Of a stretch of DNA of 64,000 nucleotides, positions 18,035-27,300 are shown piece after piece; position 1 is the stretch's first letter, and every line of letters starts with the position of its first letter. This stretch comes from Chloroflexota bacterium. Lineage in GTDB: Bacteria > Chloroflexota > Anaerolineae > Anaerolineales > Anaerolineaceae. The position numbers and the translations under genes are program-made. The DNA is taken from positions 45,093-109,092 of the forward strand of contig JAAYKH010000029.1 of assembly GCA_012522475.1 (NCBI GenBank). Reading direction: 5' to 3'. The notes beneath the pieces were generated by a model. That model saw only the letters and a program-made list of their open reading frames with translations, was not told the DNA's origin and did no database searches.

Positions 18035-19333
18035 TTATGGTTCCAGCAGTTTCAACAGGGCATCGTAAGAGGTAACGCGGGAAATCGCGTTGAGAAAGTC
18101 CGCTAATTCAGGGTAACGCGCACGCAAGGCCTGCACAGCGGGGCCAACCGGGTCTTCTCCGGCTGCACCACCTTCAACCTCCGTACTGTAAGCGCCATAA
18201 AAGGCAAAATAAGCCTGGTTCAGCTTGCGAATGGGGTAGCCGTTTTCCCAAAAGGTCAGACGACGGGCTTCCATATAGGCTTCGGCGCCTGCAACATCAC
18301 CCTTAGCCAGTAAACGGTCGGCTTCCACCCGTGTTTTGTGAATCTCAGCTTGAAAATTAAAAATTTCTTCCTGCGAAATATCCTCAATAGGTGAGGATGC
18401 CATCTTGGTATGCAATGGCACGGCGGAAGCTGGCAGAAATTCGGGATAGTATTTTTCCAACACCAAGAAGCCCAGTTCCTGGCCAGCCAGTGAGGCTGTG
18501 GTTTCATTGATCGTGCGCAGCGCTTCGTTGGTAAAATAGTTGATTCCTAACGGCCGCAGGCTGAGGAAGTTGTGGACCCACTCGTGGGCGATGGTATCCG
18601 TCAGCCAGACCAGGTCGGTGGTTTGCATCACCATCGTTGGATAGGTGCCGATCCCGCCGATGGGGACGACCAGGGCGGCATGATCGAGTTTTGAGAAAAT
18701 GGCAGTTTCCAGTTGATCTTTGAAAGCGAGACTGATGGACGGGGTGAGCGATACCTCGAATACCTGGCGGATTTCGGTGCGAGGAGAAACCACCAGGGAT
18801 TGGGGGATATCACTGACCTGATAAAGTGAGGGCGGAAGGGCTTGTCCTAGAAAGCTAAGGCTGCTTTCTTGAATCACAGCCATTAACTGGGCTTGGAGAA
18901 CAGCCTCAGCCATTGGCGCCAGGGAATTCAACCGGGACATCTCGGTATCGAGGGCAATTCGCAGGGTCTGACTGACCTGTTCGGGATCGGGGATGTTGGG
19001 ATTTGTATAGATGACTATAATTTCAGCGTTCAATCCATTAACTTGTTGAACCTGCGCCAGATAGTTCAGCACCAGGTCTGATTGTGCTTCAGGCGTGAGG
19101 AACCGATCAACACTTAACCCCCAGCTGAGGAGTTTTGCGCCGATGGCTTCCAGTGTCCAGGTGGCAAAGTTAAACTCATTCCCGCGGGTAAAACCGCGCA
19201 CCTGCACGGTCAACCCGGTTGCGGGGATGATTGAACCGCCCAAGATAAAAGACAATATCACCACCAGCACGGCAATGCGGAGGAGCTGCCAACCCCGATG
19301 CAGATACTGTTTGACTTTAAATCGTCCAGCCAT
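18035..19333 (-). CDS. Membrane-anchored zincin-type metallopeptidase, uncharacterised
   Basis: 432 residues from the ATG at 19333, which begins just before a single N-terminal helix (LLRIAVLVVILSFILGG). The bulk is predicted outside the membrane. HEWVH (His250, Glu251, His254) is the zinc-binding HExxH, with a downstream acidic NEALRTINETTAS helix that could supply the third ligand, as in gluzincins. An open frame extends upstream to 19477, but it would overlap the divergent M50 gene. A TAAAAT box 7 nt before the ATG (19341-19346) suggests near-leaderless transcription. It converges with the FmdB gene with 2 bp between. I do not recognise the family. Confidence 0.75.
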   Translation of the reverse strand: MAGRFKVKQYLHRGWQLLRIAVLVVILSFILGGSIIPATGLTVQVRGFTRGNEFNFATWTLEAIGAKLLSWGLSVDRFLTPEAQSDLVLNYLAQVQQVNGLNAEIIVIYTNPNIPDPEQVSQTLRIALDTEMSRLNSLAPMAEAVLQAQLMAVIQESSLSFLGQALPPSLYQVSDIPQSLVVSPRTEIRQVFEVSLTPSISLAFKDQLETAIFSKLDHAALVVPIGGIGTYPTMVMQTTDLVWLTDTIAHEWVHNFLSLRPLGINYFTNEALRTINETTASLAGQELGFLVLEKYYPEFLPASAVPLHTKMASSPIEDISQEEIFNFQAEIHKTRVEADRLLAKGDVAGAEAYMEARRLTFWENGYPIRKLNQAYFAFYGAYSTEVEGGAAGEDPVGPAVQALRARYPELADFLNAISRVTSYDALLKLLEP

Positions 19334-19461
19334 GTTTTGGATTTTAGCACATGGGTCGTGGGAAGGATGCATATCCATATTTTCATTCCAGGCAATTAAT
19401 GGTCTAATTAACTCATTAACTGGACGGCAAGCACCAAAAATAGCACAGATTGGAAAAAACC

Positions 19462-20685
19462 ATGCCAGATGAAACAATGGAAATATTACCGGTAGATACC
19501 CAGGATATCACCCAGATTGTAAATCAGCACTTCAATATTCTCAGTGTGACCACCGGCGGAGCTCAGCAAGGGTACTTTGTCCGATATGAGGGCCTTCTAC
19601 GGGCAGCGGATAGTGAGACCGCTTATGATCAGCTTTCGACTGCTTTAGATCCACTGGGCTTTTTCCCCCTGTTTCGAAAAAACAAAGATAACCAGGTCAT
19701 CCTGGTCCTGCATAAACGGCCAGAAGCAAAGCTCGGACCGATTTGGGTCAACATCCTCCTGTTTGTTCTGACGTTCATCAGCGTGTTGTTTACGGGCGCT
19801 CAATTCAGCACTTTGGAGGTTGACGCTCAAATGTTCACTTCATTGAACGGTTTGGTGAGATTCCTTTTGCAGGGCTGGCCTTTTACGGTCAGTTTGCTAG
19901 GAATTTTAACTGCACATGAGTTTGGGCATTATCTCGTCGGACGGGCGCGAGGGGTAAAGGTGACCTTACCCTATTTTATTCCCTTCCCCTTCAGCGTTTT
20001 TGGCACCATGGGAGCTTTTATCAGTATGAAAGCGGTTCCAAAAAACAGGAAACATATGCTTGAAATCGGTATCGCCGGCCCGCTGGCCGGGTTGCTGGTA
20101 ACCATCCCAGTTTTGATGATTGGGCTGAACTTATCAACGGTCGGTGAAATTGCTGCAGTGTTGCCCGAGGGTGCGGCCCTCTTCCTGGAGGGAAATTCGC
20201 TGCTTTATCTCTTTGCAAAATATATTACATTTGGCAAATTGCTGCCCCAGCCTGCTACGTTCGGAGTGGTATCGCCCGTGTTTTTCTGGTTAAAGTATTT
20301 CTTTACCAGCCAGCCGCTGCCCTTAGGTGGGTTAGATGTTCAAATTCACCCGGTTGCCTGGGCAGGCTGGGCGGGCTTGTTCGTCACAGCGCTCAATTTA
20401 ATCCCGGCTGGGCAACTGGATGGGGGACATATCCTTTCAATGCTGCTGGGTAAAGAGCGGGCTCAAAAAACCCTCCCCTTTGTCCTGGGTGCGTTGCTCG
20501 TCATGGGATTCGCCTGGCGAGGCTGGTGGCTTTGGGCGGGCTTGATCTTTTTTACGGGTCGACGCTATGCTGAACCCCTGGATCAGATCACACGCATTGA
20601 CCGAAAACACCAAATTCTGGGTATAATCGCGCTGGTGATCTTCCTGTTGATTTTTATACCCGTTCCACTGATCATTCTCCAATGA
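19462..20685 (+). CDS. Site-2 protease family membrane metalloprotease (M50)
   Basis: Intramembrane zinc protease of the S2P family, closest in layout to cyanobacterial/plant EGY-type enzymes. 407 residues: a soluble N-terminal domain of about 95 residues, then helices. HEFGH (His152, Glu153, His156) is followed by LPYFIPFPFSVFGTMGAF, the EGY-like stretch, and NLIPAGQLDGGH holds the third ligand Asp. The ATG at 19462 is preferred to the TTG at 19450. The stop overlaps the start of the following binding-protein gene (ATGA). The substrate is unknown; the family does regulated proteolysis. Confidence 0.9.
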   Translation: MPDETMEILPVDTQDITQIVNQHFNILSVTTGGAQQGYFVRYEGLLRAADSETAYDQLSTALDPLGFFPLFRKNKDNQVILVLHKRPEAKLGPIWVNILLFVLTFISVLFTGAQFSTLEVDAQMFTSLNGLVRFLLQGWPFTVSLLGILTAHEFGHYLVGRARGVKVTLPYFIPFPFSVFGTMGAFISMKAVPKNRKHMLEIGIAGPLAGLLVTIPVLMIGLNLSTVGEIAAVLPEGAALFLEGNSLLYLFAKYITFGKLLPQPATFGVVSPVFFWLKYFFTSQPLPLGGLDVQIHPVAWAGWAGLFVTALNLIPAGQLDGGHILSMLLGKERAQKTLPFVLGALLVMGFAWRGWWLWAGLIFFTGRRYAEPLDQITRIDRKHQILGIIALVIFLLIFIPVPLIILQ

Positions 20686-22124
20686 GAACGCCAATGCAAG
20701 ACCGTCTTCAATATCTACGGAAAAATGGACTGGCCTGCATGCTGCTGGTGCTTTTCGTGCTTGCCAGTTGTTCCCCAAATGTTTTTCCTGAGATTGCAGA
20801 GCCAACCTCGACCCAAATCCAAGTTAACACACTTGTCCACACGGCCACCCCAGCACCTAAAACGCCCACCGCCACATCAACCCCAATCTTAGCGGCGATG
20901 GATGTTGACCCTGACGAATTGGCGGGGGTCATTGTCCGTTTTGCGCATCCCTGGGTTGGTGAAAAAGCAGAAATGCTGGAAAGGCTTGCGCGTGAATTTA
21001 CGAAGACCAATCCTTGGGGCATCCATGTGCAGGCGTATCCACATGGGGGCGAAACAGCTTTGGTCAATTCTGTGATGCAGCTACCAGATGATGATTTACC
21101 CACCGTTATTGCTGTGCCAGCTTATTTGCGCTCTGAACTGATGAACGGGAAGCCAGCAGTGAACTTACACGCCTATTTTAACCACCCCGATTGGGGGTTC
21201 AGTTTAGAGGAGCGCGAAGATTTCACACCTGTGTTCCTGACATCTTTTGATGCTGAAGACCAGGTGTCTACGCTGCCCTTTGCACCGCAGGCAACGGTGT
21301 TGTTTTACAATCGCTCCTGGGGGCAGGCATTGGGATTTCCAGAAGCACCCCATGATTTGGATGCTTTCAGAACACAAAATTGTGAGGCAACTTTTACTAA
21401 CTGGCAGGACGCAGCCAAGGGCGGTACCGGAGGGTGGGTGATCAACCTCGACGCCAGGGTGCTGGTCAGCTGGTATTATGCCTTTGGGGGAACGTTTTCT
21501 AAAGGTGAAGAGCCCCTGTTTAACAACCTGGCAGGGAGAGATGCCTTTGGCTATCTTTGGGAGATAAAAAACCAGGGTTGCATCTGGTTTGCGTTGAACC
21601 CAAATCACCAAGCGTATTTTGCCGATCGGCTCGCATTACTCTACGCCGGGCAGTTAGATCAGATCCCAACTCAGATGGGTTGGATGGAGACCGCTGGCAA
21701 TGAAGATGATTGGACTGTGATCGGATTTCCGGGCCCAGCGGGTGAACAAATCTTGGTTGAAGGCCCGGAATTATTCATTATGGCAGGTGCCCCGGAAAAT
21801 GAGTTGGCGGCCTGGTTGTTTATTAAATACTTGTTGGCGCCAGAGGCGCAGGCAAAACTTGTGGAGAGTCTGTTCACCCTGCCAGTTCGAGAATCGGCTT
21901 TGGAATTATTGACTAAATTCAAAACAGATTATCCTCAGTGGGAACAAGGGACAGCACTGGTTGACACTGCCAATGTCCTGCCTGTTTCGGAGGCGTGGGG
22001 TTTGGCGCAATGGCCATTGCAGGATGCCGCTAACCGAATTTTACAGGATGAAAACGGCGATGTGAGTTCCTACCTGGCGCAACTGGACGCTTTGATTCTG
22101 GATTTGATAGATTCATCGCAATGA
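20682..22124 (+). CDS. Extracellular solute-binding lipoprotein (family 1)
   Basis: 480-residue lipoprotein with signal peptide and lipobox LASC, then a Thr/Pro linker (TPTATSTP). The mature part looks like a family 1 sugar-type ABC binding protein: [20 protein letters not shown] at the start, [21 protein letters not shown] in the hinge region, [14 protein letters not shown], and [29 protein letters not shown] C-terminal helices (actual spelling [17 protein letters not shown]). No permease or ATPase gene is adjacent, so it is an orphan. It is translationally coupled to the M50 protease before it and RNase H after it by 4-nt overlaps. Confidence 0.85.
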   Translation: MRTPMQDRLQYLRKNGLACMLLVLFVLASCSPNVFPEIAEPTSTQIQVNTLVHTATPAPKTPTATSTPILAAMDVDPDELAGVIVRFAHPWVGEKAEMLERLAREFTKTNPWGIHVQAYPHGGETALVNSVMQLPDDDLPTVIAVPAYLRSELMNGKPAVNLHAYFNHPDWGFSLEEREDFTPVFLTSFDAEDQVSTLPFAPQATVLFYNRSWGQALGFPEAPHDLDAFRTQNCEATFTNWQDAAKGGTGGWVINLDARVLVSWYYAFGGTFSKGEEPLFNNLAGRDAFGYLWEIKNQGCIWFALNPNHQAYFADRLALLYAGQLDQIPTQMGWMETAGNEDDWTVIGFPGPAGEQILVEGPELFIMAGAPENELAAWLFIKYLLAPEAQAKLVESLFTLPVRESALELLTKFKTDYPQWEQGTALVDTANVLPVSEAWGLAQWPLQDAANRILQDENGDVSSYLAQLDALILDLIDSSQ

Positions 22125-22558
22125 TGGCTGTTAAACCCGCAGTGACTATTTATACCGATGGCGCCTGCCAGGGCAACCCGGGGCCAGGAGGCTGGGGGGC
22201 GCTTTTGCGCTATGGAAACCATGAAAAAGAACTTTCAGGTGGGGCAAAGGACACCACCAACAACCGGATGGAACTGCAGGCAGCATTAGAAGCGCTGCGT
22301 GCACTCAACGAGCCTTGCCAGGTGACCCTGTTCACCGATTCAGAATACCTGAAAAAAGGAATAACCGAATGGTTGCCTAATTGGAAACGCCGCAACTGGC
22401 GGCGTAAGGGTGGAAAATTGGCCAACGTTGATTTGTGGATGCAGTTGGATGAAGAAATCGCTCGACACGAGATACACTGGTACTGGGTGCGGGCGCATGC
22501 GGGTCATACTCACAATGAAAGGGTTGACCGGTTGGCGCGCAGGGCAATTCCAAAATGA
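22121..22558 (+). CDS. rnhA: Ribonuclease HI
   Basis: Degrades the RNA strand of RNA-DNA hybrids such as R-loops and primers. 145 residues. Catalytic residues are visible: Asp13 in [17 protein letters not shown], Glu51 in NNRMELQA, Asp73 in LFTDSEYL and Asp136 in NERVDRLA; His126 sits in the mobile loop ([11 protein letters not shown]). The basic handle region [13 protein letters not shown] is present, as in E. coli RNase HI. The start ATG overlaps the preceding stop (ATGA). Confidence 0.96.
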   Translation: MMAVKPAVTIYTDGACQGNPGPGGWGALLRYGNHEKELSGGAKDTTNNRMELQAALEALRALNEPCQVTLFTDSEYLKKGITEWLPNWKRRNWRRKGGKLANVDLWMQLDEEIARHEIHWYWVRAHAGHTHNERVDRLARRAIPK

Positions 22559-22727
22559 AATTGAGTTGCGATTGCCGGTTCAAATAATATTGTACTGATG
22601 ATATAATTTATCTAATAAGCGACAATATTTTTTGAGTATTTGTTGCGTTGAATGGTCTTTACATGAAAGAAAGTTGCTTTGGCGTAATCCATCCAGGACA
22701 CCCCGTTAACTTTAAGAAAGGAAAAAA

Positions 22728-23555
22728 ATGCATCGTTTAAACTTAAAAATGATATTCTTGTTTGTCGGCTTTTTTTTACTGGTAAGTATTGCTTGTGGAA
22801 CTTCAAAAACGCCTGACCCAACCATTGCTGTGCCAACAGAAGAGCCCGTAGATATTGTGACTGAACCTATTGTTGAAGTGGTTGAAACCCCTGAGGAAAT
22901 AAAATCTCCTAACCGGCAGGTACAGCCAACTGAAGCAGCACCGTTTGAAGTGGAAACGCCACTGGAAGATGACCCCGAGTTTACTGAAGCGCAGGCTTAT
23001 TATATCGAGGAGTTTGATGGCGACCTTTCCAGCTATTCTTATTTTTTGATGAACGGCGATGAAAACCTGATGGACCTGTATACCGATTACGGACGCCTTG
23101 TTTTTTATCTTCAAGGCAGAAATCAATATGTGTACGTGCTCTATGAAGAATTTTATTATTCTGATGTCGCCGTTGAAATTTACGCGGAAAACCTGGCAAA
23201 GAACACCAATAACGTCAGCCTAATCTGTAATTATAGTGATCGTTTTGGCTGGTATGAATTCAATGTTTCCAATGGTGGGTTGTATGATATTTTGATTTAT
23301 TCCGAGCTAGATGGCGGCTATATTAACTTAGCCAGCGGCGGCTCTAAAAACGTTCACCAGGGCAGGGACGTGAATGTTTATACCGCTGTTTGTCAGGGTA
23401 ATCAGCTTGCTTTGTACATTAATGGCATTTTAGAAAAAGAATTTGTGGATAAAAAGTATAATTTGCGCGAAGGCCAGGTTGGTTTTGGGGTTTCATCCTT
23501 TGATGTGCTTCCCATCCTGGTCGAAGTGGATTACTTTTCTATCAGCCAACCGTAA
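22728..23555 (+). CDS. Putative lipoprotein with concanavalin-like C-terminal domain
   Basis: 275 residues. Signal peptide with lipobox SIAC (Cys23), an acidic Thr/Pro/Glu-rich linker (residues 28-85), then a beta-rich domain: EEFDGDLSSYSYFLMNG, RNQYVYVLYEEFYYSDVAVE, RFGWYEFNVSNGG and LALYINGILEKEF resemble DUF1080/concanavalin-like folds that bind sugars. No catalytic motif seen. AAAGGAAA immediately before the ATG is the ribosome-binding site, and a strong terminator follows. Function unknown. Confidence 0.7.
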   Translation: MHRLNLKMIFLFVGFFLLVSIACGTSKTPDPTIAVPTEEPVDIVTEPIVEVVETPEEIKSPNRQVQPTEAAPFEVETPLEDDPEFTEAQAYYIEEFDGDLSSYSYFLMNGDENLMDLYTDYGRLVFYLQGRNQYVYVLYEEFYYSDVAVEIYAENLAKNTNNVSLICNYSDRFGWYEFNVSNGGLYDILIYSELDGGYINLASGGSKNVHQGRDVNVYTAVCQGNQLALYINGILEKEFVDKKYNLREGQVGFGVSSFDVLPILVEVDYFSISQP

Positions 23556-23582
23556 GTTTTTAAAACTTTCTATTAAGATAAA

Positions 23583-23621
23583 TCAAGGGGCTACCCCATT
23601 GGGATAGCCCCTTGGTGTTTT
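23583..23621 (+). terminator. Intrinsic terminator after lipoprotein gene
   Basis: CAAGGGGCTA (23584-23593) pairs with TAGCCCCTTG (23605-23614), and an inner CCC/GGG extends the stem; TGTTTT follows. Lies between convergent genes. Confidence 0.8.
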
Positions 23622-23686
23622 GATTTGGTAGGCTTGAAATTTCAGTGCGTGATCAATTTGAAATCTGCTTGGTGGGGTGCTTAACC

Positions 23687-24148
23687 TCAGGGGGATACAG
23701 GTAAGCCCGCATCGATCCAGGCTTCAAAGCCGCCTGAAATCGGGTTTACCCTGGAAAAACCATTTTGCAGCATAATAAGCGCCGCCCGGGCACTGGTTTC
23801 TTCCGCTGGTCAGGTGCAATAGGTGATGTACCAGGTGTGCGGGTCCAATTCGGTTAATCGAGTTGCTACCTCACCAAGCGGGAGGTTGATAGCGCCGTTG
23901 ATGTGCAGGGTCTTGAATTGATCCGGCGTGCGGGTATCGATCAATACAGCCTCACCTTTGACTGCGGCTTGATAGGCTTCAGCAGCCGTTACCCGCGGGA
24001 TTTGATCGGAGGCAGTGTATTCACCGGGGTTGGCAATCTTTGCCTGGCGTAAACGTTGTGCTAGGGCGATTGAACCGATCGTTAAAACCAGAACGGCTGC
24101 AAAGAGAGCTATGGGGAGGAAAGCACGTTGTTTTCTTTTGGCTCGCAT
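23687..24148 (-). CDS. Membrane-anchored selenocysteine rhodanese (in-frame UGA)
   Basis: Rhodanese-fold protein of 153 residues read through an in-frame TGA at 23810-23812 (residue 113, selenocysteine). Residues 1-35 are a basic start plus one helix (FLPIALFAAVLVLTIGSIAL), so the domain faces outside. Before the UGA: VLIDTRTPDQFKTLHINGAINLPLGE and WYITYCT. After it: PAEETSARAALIMLQNGF, SRVNPISGGFEAWIDAGLP, which is the conserved C-terminal third of rhodaneses, so the UGA cannot be a true stop. The active-site loop reads Y-C-T-Sec-P-x-E-x-T-S-A; relatives have Cys at this place. A hairpin follows the UGA. It is last in the copper operon, 30 nt after copA. tRNA-Sec is encoded at 1142-1235. Confidence 0.88.
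23778..23812 (-). promoter_or_regulatory. Candidate bacterial SECIS element after UGA
   Basis: On the minus strand the UGA (23812-23810) is followed by 15 nt, then AGTGCC, loop CGGGC, GGCGCT: a 6-bp stem with a 5-nt G-containing loop. The loop starts 21 nt after the UGA, within the usual 16-37 nt spacing of bacterial SECIS elements read by SelB, with G at loop position 2. It lies within the coding frame. Confidence 0.7.
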
Positions 24149-24178
24149 TGGTAAACCCTTGTAAAGGTAAATTTCAAC

Positions 24179-26608
24179 TCAGGCTGTGTCACTAAAATGT
24201 TTCAGCCTTAGGCTGTTGGTGACAACAAAAATACTGCTGAAGGACATTGCGCCAGCTGCAAACATGGGGTTGAACAAACCCATCGCCGCTGTTGGAATCA
24301 GGATGATGTTGTAAAAGAACGCCCAGAACAAGTTTTGTTTGATGGTTTTGAGGGTTTTACGTGAAAGTGCAATGGCTTTTGGCACGCCGCGCAAATCACC
24401 GCTGATCAAGACGACCGGGGCTGAGGCCATGGCAACATCCGTGCCGGTGCCAATGGCGATGCCAATATCTGCCTGGGCCAGGGCTGGCGCATCGTTAATA
24501 CCGTCACCGACCATGGCAACTGTCTGACCTGCGGCCTGCAGCTTCTTAATCTCGGCGGCCTTGTCACCGGGTAAAACTTCGGCCAGCACGGTATCGATGT
24601 TGATCTGCCTTGCAATGGCATTGGCTGTGCGGGTGTTGTCACCGGTGACCATGGCGACCTGTAACCCCATCGCATGCAAGGTGTCAATCGCGGCCTGAGA
24701 GCCCTCTTTGATGGTGTCGGCAACGCCAATCACCGCGGCCAATTTCTCATCAACAGAGACGAGAATTGCCGTGTTCCCGTCCTCTTCAAGTTCCCGAATG
24801 TCATTTTCAATAGTGTCAACCTGAATGCCCTTGGAATGCATCAGGCGGCGATTGCCTACCAGAACCTGGTGACCTTCAACTTCGGCTTGAACGCCGTGCC
24901 CGGCAATCGCAGAGAACCCCAACGGCTCACTGAGGGAGAACCCCCGGGCATTCGCCTCTGCCGTGATGGCCTCACCCAGAGGGTGTTCGCTGCCCTGCTC
25001 GACCGATGCCACCAGGCGGATGATCTCATCTTCGCTGGTGTCGTGTTCTGTTAAAAGGACCCGGGTCACAGCAGGTTGTCCACGGGTGATCGTGCCGGTT
25101 TTATCGAGAACCACGGTCGTAATTTGGCCAGCACGCTCAAGGCTTTCACTATTTTTGATCAGGATTCCCAGTTCTGCGCCCCTACCGGTGCCTACCATTA
25201 CGGCTGTGGGCGTCGCTAGGCCCATAGCACAGGGACAGGCGATGACCAGGACCGCCACGGTATTGATCAGCGCGCGGGCGAATAAGCTCACTTCAGCGGT
25301 AGGCCCAAGTGGGATGAAAAAGTACCAGATCAAGAAGGAGATCGCAGCGATGCCGATCACAATGGGCACAAAGATGGCTGAGATCTTGTCTGCCAGGTTT
25401 TGGATGGGAGCCTTACTGGTTTGGGCTTCCTCAACTAATTTGATGATCTGCGCTAAAACAGTTTCCTTACCAATTTTTGTGGCTTCAAATTTTAATAAAC
25501 CCAGTTTATTGATTGTGCCGCCGATGAGCTGCTCGCCAGGCATTTTTTCAACGGGCATCGATTCGCCGGTCAGCATCGATTCATCCACAGTGGAGCGGCC
25601 GTCCACCACCACACCATCAACCGGGATCTTTTCCCCGGGGTGAACGAGAACCACATCGCCGACTTCTACTTCGTCAACGTTGATTTCGACCTCAATACCA
25701 TCGCGGATTACGTATGCTTTACGTGGGCGCAAGTCCATTAATTTGCGAATTGCGTCGCTGGCGCCACCCTTGGCTTTGGCTTCCAGGTATTTGCCTAATT
25801 TAACTAGGGTGATAATCACCGCTGAGGTTTCAAAATAGACGTGCCCGGGGATCATTCCGAGGGTGATTGGTATGGAGTAAAAATATGCTGCAGATGTTCC
25901 CAGCGCCACCAAAACATCCATATTGGCTGAGCCATTACGCAGAGATTTGAAACCGTTGACGTAATATTGCCAGCCTACATAGAATTGAACCGGCGTAGCC
26001 AATGCCCAGAAGAGAAAATTGAGCATGGGGTGATTGGCCAGGGACAAGGGTAAAAGTCCTAAATCGCGACCCATAGAGAGGATGAACAGCGGGACGGTGA
26101 AGATCAACCCCAGGGTCAACATGCGTTTTTGCTGGGCAATTTCATCTTTACGCGCCCTGGCTTCTGCATCATCCAGTTGGAGATCTGCTTCTAGCAGGTC
26201 AAATCCAACGGATTTAACGATCTGCCGTAACTCATTTTGGCTGACCACCGTTGGGACGTATTTGATCAATGCTTTTTCAGAAGCCAGGCTGACTTGTGCT
26301 TCGATGACCCCTTCCTGTGCATTCAGAACTTTTTCTAACCGGCGCACATCGGAAGCATCGCTCAGGTTCTTAATCTCGAGTGATGCTTCTCCCATAGCAA
26401 CCTGATAGCCAGCACCCTGAACGCGCTTGATGAGGTCATCTAAATTGGCTTTGTCCGGATCGTAAGTGACTGCAGCGCGCTCTGAAGAGAGGTTAACATT
26501 GGCCGATTCGACCCCATCAACTTTTTTAAGATTGCGCTCAACTGAGGCAACACAGTTAGCGCAGGTCATACCCAAAACGGGCAGGGTAAGATGTTTCTGA
26601 TTGGGCAT
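24179..26608 (-). CDS. copA: Copper-exporting P1B-type ATPase
   Basis: ATP-driven Cu(I) exporter, 809 residues. The N-terminus has two heavy-metal-associated domains: the first has GMTCANC, while the second (residues about 75-145) keeps the fold pattern but has lost CxxC (NLSDASD instead). Then membrane helices, the TGES phosphatase motif ([11 protein letters not shown]), the transport motif CPC (Cys458-Pro-Cys460), the phosphorylation motif DKTGT (Asp502), the HP of SEHPLGEA, and [14 protein letters not shown]. All catalytic parts are intact. It sits 4 nt after copZ and is cotranscribed with csoR and the Sec-rhodanese. Confidence 0.95.
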   Translation of the reverse strand: MPNQKHLTLPVLGMTCANCVASVERNLKKVDGVESANVNLSSERAAVTYDPDKANLDDLIKRVQGAGYQVAMGEASLEIKNLSDASDVRRLEKVLNAQEGVIEAQVSLASEKALIKYVPTVVSQNELRQIVKSVGFDLLEADLQLDDAEARARKDEIAQQKRMLTLGLIFTVPLFILSMGRDLGLLPLSLANHPMLNFLFWALATPVQFYVGWQYYVNGFKSLRNGSANMDVLVALGTSAAYFYSIPITLGMIPGHVYFETSAVIITLVKLGKYLEAKAKGGASDAIRKLMDLRPRKAYVIRDGIEVEINVDEVEVGDVVLVHPGEKIPVDGVVVDGRSTVDESMLTGESMPVEKMPGEQLIGGTINKLGLLKFEATKIGKETVLAQIIKLVEEAQTSKAPIQNLADKISAIFVPIVIGIAAISFLIWYFFIPLGPTAEVSLFARALINTVAVLVIACPCAMGLATPTAVMVGTGRGAELGILIKNSESLERAGQITTVVLDKTGTITRGQPAVTRVLLTEHDTSEDEIIRLVASVEQGSEHPLGEAITAEANARGFSLSEPLGFSAIAGHGVQAEVEGHQVLVGNRRLMHSKGIQVDTIENDIRELEEDGNTAILVSVDEKLAAVIGVADTIKEGSQAAIDTLHAMGLQVAMVTGDNTRTANAIARQINIDTVLAEVLPGDKAAEIKKLQAAGQTVAMVGDGINDAPALAQADIGIAIGTGTDVAMASAPVVLISGDLRGVPKAIALSRKTLKTIKQNLFWAFFYNIILIPTAAMGLFNPMFAAGAMSFSSIFVVTNSLRLKHFSDTA

Positions 26609-26612
26609 GGCT

Positions 26613-26819
26613 TTACTCGGCTACGGGGTAGTTGATCTCGGCCAGCAAGTCTTTCAGCTGTTGCTCTGTGGCCGGGTCATCAAAAGAAATGTTGACCAGC
26701 CGGGTTTGAACATCGGCATCCACTGAGGAAACGCCTTCAATTTCAGACAATTCCATCTTGATAGCGTGGGTACAATGTTTGCAAGAAATGTTAGGGACTA
26801 AATAGGTGACTGTTTTCAT
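26613..26819 (-). CDS. copZ: Copper chaperone, HMA domain
   Basis: 68-residue cytoplasmic metallochaperone delivering Cu(I) to CopA. One ferredoxin-like HMA domain with CKHC (Cys13, Cys16) in the metal loop and typical [20 protein letters not shown]. The His between the cysteines differs from the usual CxxC fillers. Gap of 23 nt from csoR and 4 nt to copA. Confidence 0.9.
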   Translation of the reverse strand: MKTVTYLVPNISCKHCTHAIKMELSEIEGVSSVDADVQTRLVNISFDDPATEQQLKDLLAEINYPVAE

Positions 26820-26842
26820 GTTAATGAAGCTCCTTTTGATGG

Positions 26843-27118
26843 TTAAATTTTTTGTGATGTTTCGAACACTTCGGTGATTTCATTCAGCACTCGTTTTTGC
26901 TCAACGAGGTCATCGCTTTGAATCGCACTCAGTAAGCAAGTATTCAGATGCTGATCGAGCAGGCTGGTGCTGATTTTGTTCAGGGCTGCACCGACCGCCT
27001 GGATCTGCCGAATGATGTCAATGCAATACTGATCTTTTTCAAGCATGCGTTGAATGCCGCGAATGTGACCTTCGACAATTTTTAAGCGTTGAATGCTGTC
27101 ACTATGGTCATGTGTCAT
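26843..27118 (-). CDS. csoR: Copper-sensing transcriptional repressor CsoR
   Basis: 91-residue all-helical repressor of the DUF156 family that leaves its operator on binding Cu(I). The metal triad Cys32, His57 and Cys61 has the same 25- and 4-residue spacing as M. tuberculosis CsoR (Cys36, His61, Cys65), so copper rather than formaldehyde or sulfur sensing is expected. RLKIVEGHIRGIQRMLEKD forms the DNA-contacting N-terminal helix. First gene of the operon, and presumably autoregulated through the palindrome immediately upstream. Confidence 0.93.
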   Translation of the reverse strand: MTHDHSDSIQRLKIVEGHIRGIQRMLEKDQYCIDIIRQIQAVGAALNKISTSLLDQHLNTCLLSAIQSDDLVEQKRVLNEITEVFETSQKI

Positions 27119-27132
27119 TATGTCTCTCCTAC

Positions 27133-27151
27133 CCCTCCCCCTGGGGGAGGG
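27133..27151. promoter_or_regulatory. CsoR-type operator
   Basis: Perfect 9-1-9 inverted repeat, CCCTCCCCC-T-GGGGGAGGG, flanked by TAC on the left of the plus strand. GC-tract palindromes of this kind (C-rich half, G-rich half) are the known CsoR binding sites. It lies 14 nt upstream of the csoR ATG and just downstream of the predicted transcription start. Confidence 0.8.
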
Positions 27152-27166
27152 CCTGAACTTAATCCT

Positions 27167-27195
27167 ATAATACTATCATGGTCACAATTAATCAA
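27167..27195 (-). promoter_or_regulatory. Promoter of csoR-copZ-copA-rhodanese operon
   Basis: Minus strand: -35 TTGATT (27195-27190), 17-nt spacer, -10 TATTAT (27172-27167). Start of transcription would be near 27160, so a repressor on the 27133-27151 palindrome would sit across the initially transcribed region. Confidence 0.65.
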
Positions 27196-27300
27196 ATAAG
27201 AACTTTATTAACCAAACAAAAGTGAGCCAAGTAGAAAACCAGTTTTTTTCACGCAAGTTATCAGTATAATGAACCCTGTTATTAAACTGGAGCATACTGG

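Noticed and set aside
19334..19477. N-terminal extension of the zincin gene to 19477
   Set aside because: It would overlap the divergent M50 gene start and leave no promoter space; the helix after ATG 19333 is a sensible N-terminus and a -10 box lies just before it.
20682..22124. Complete ABC transporter operon around the binding lipoprotein
   Set aside because: Neighbours are an M50 protease and RNase H; no permease or ATPase is present, so only an orphan binding protein is supported.
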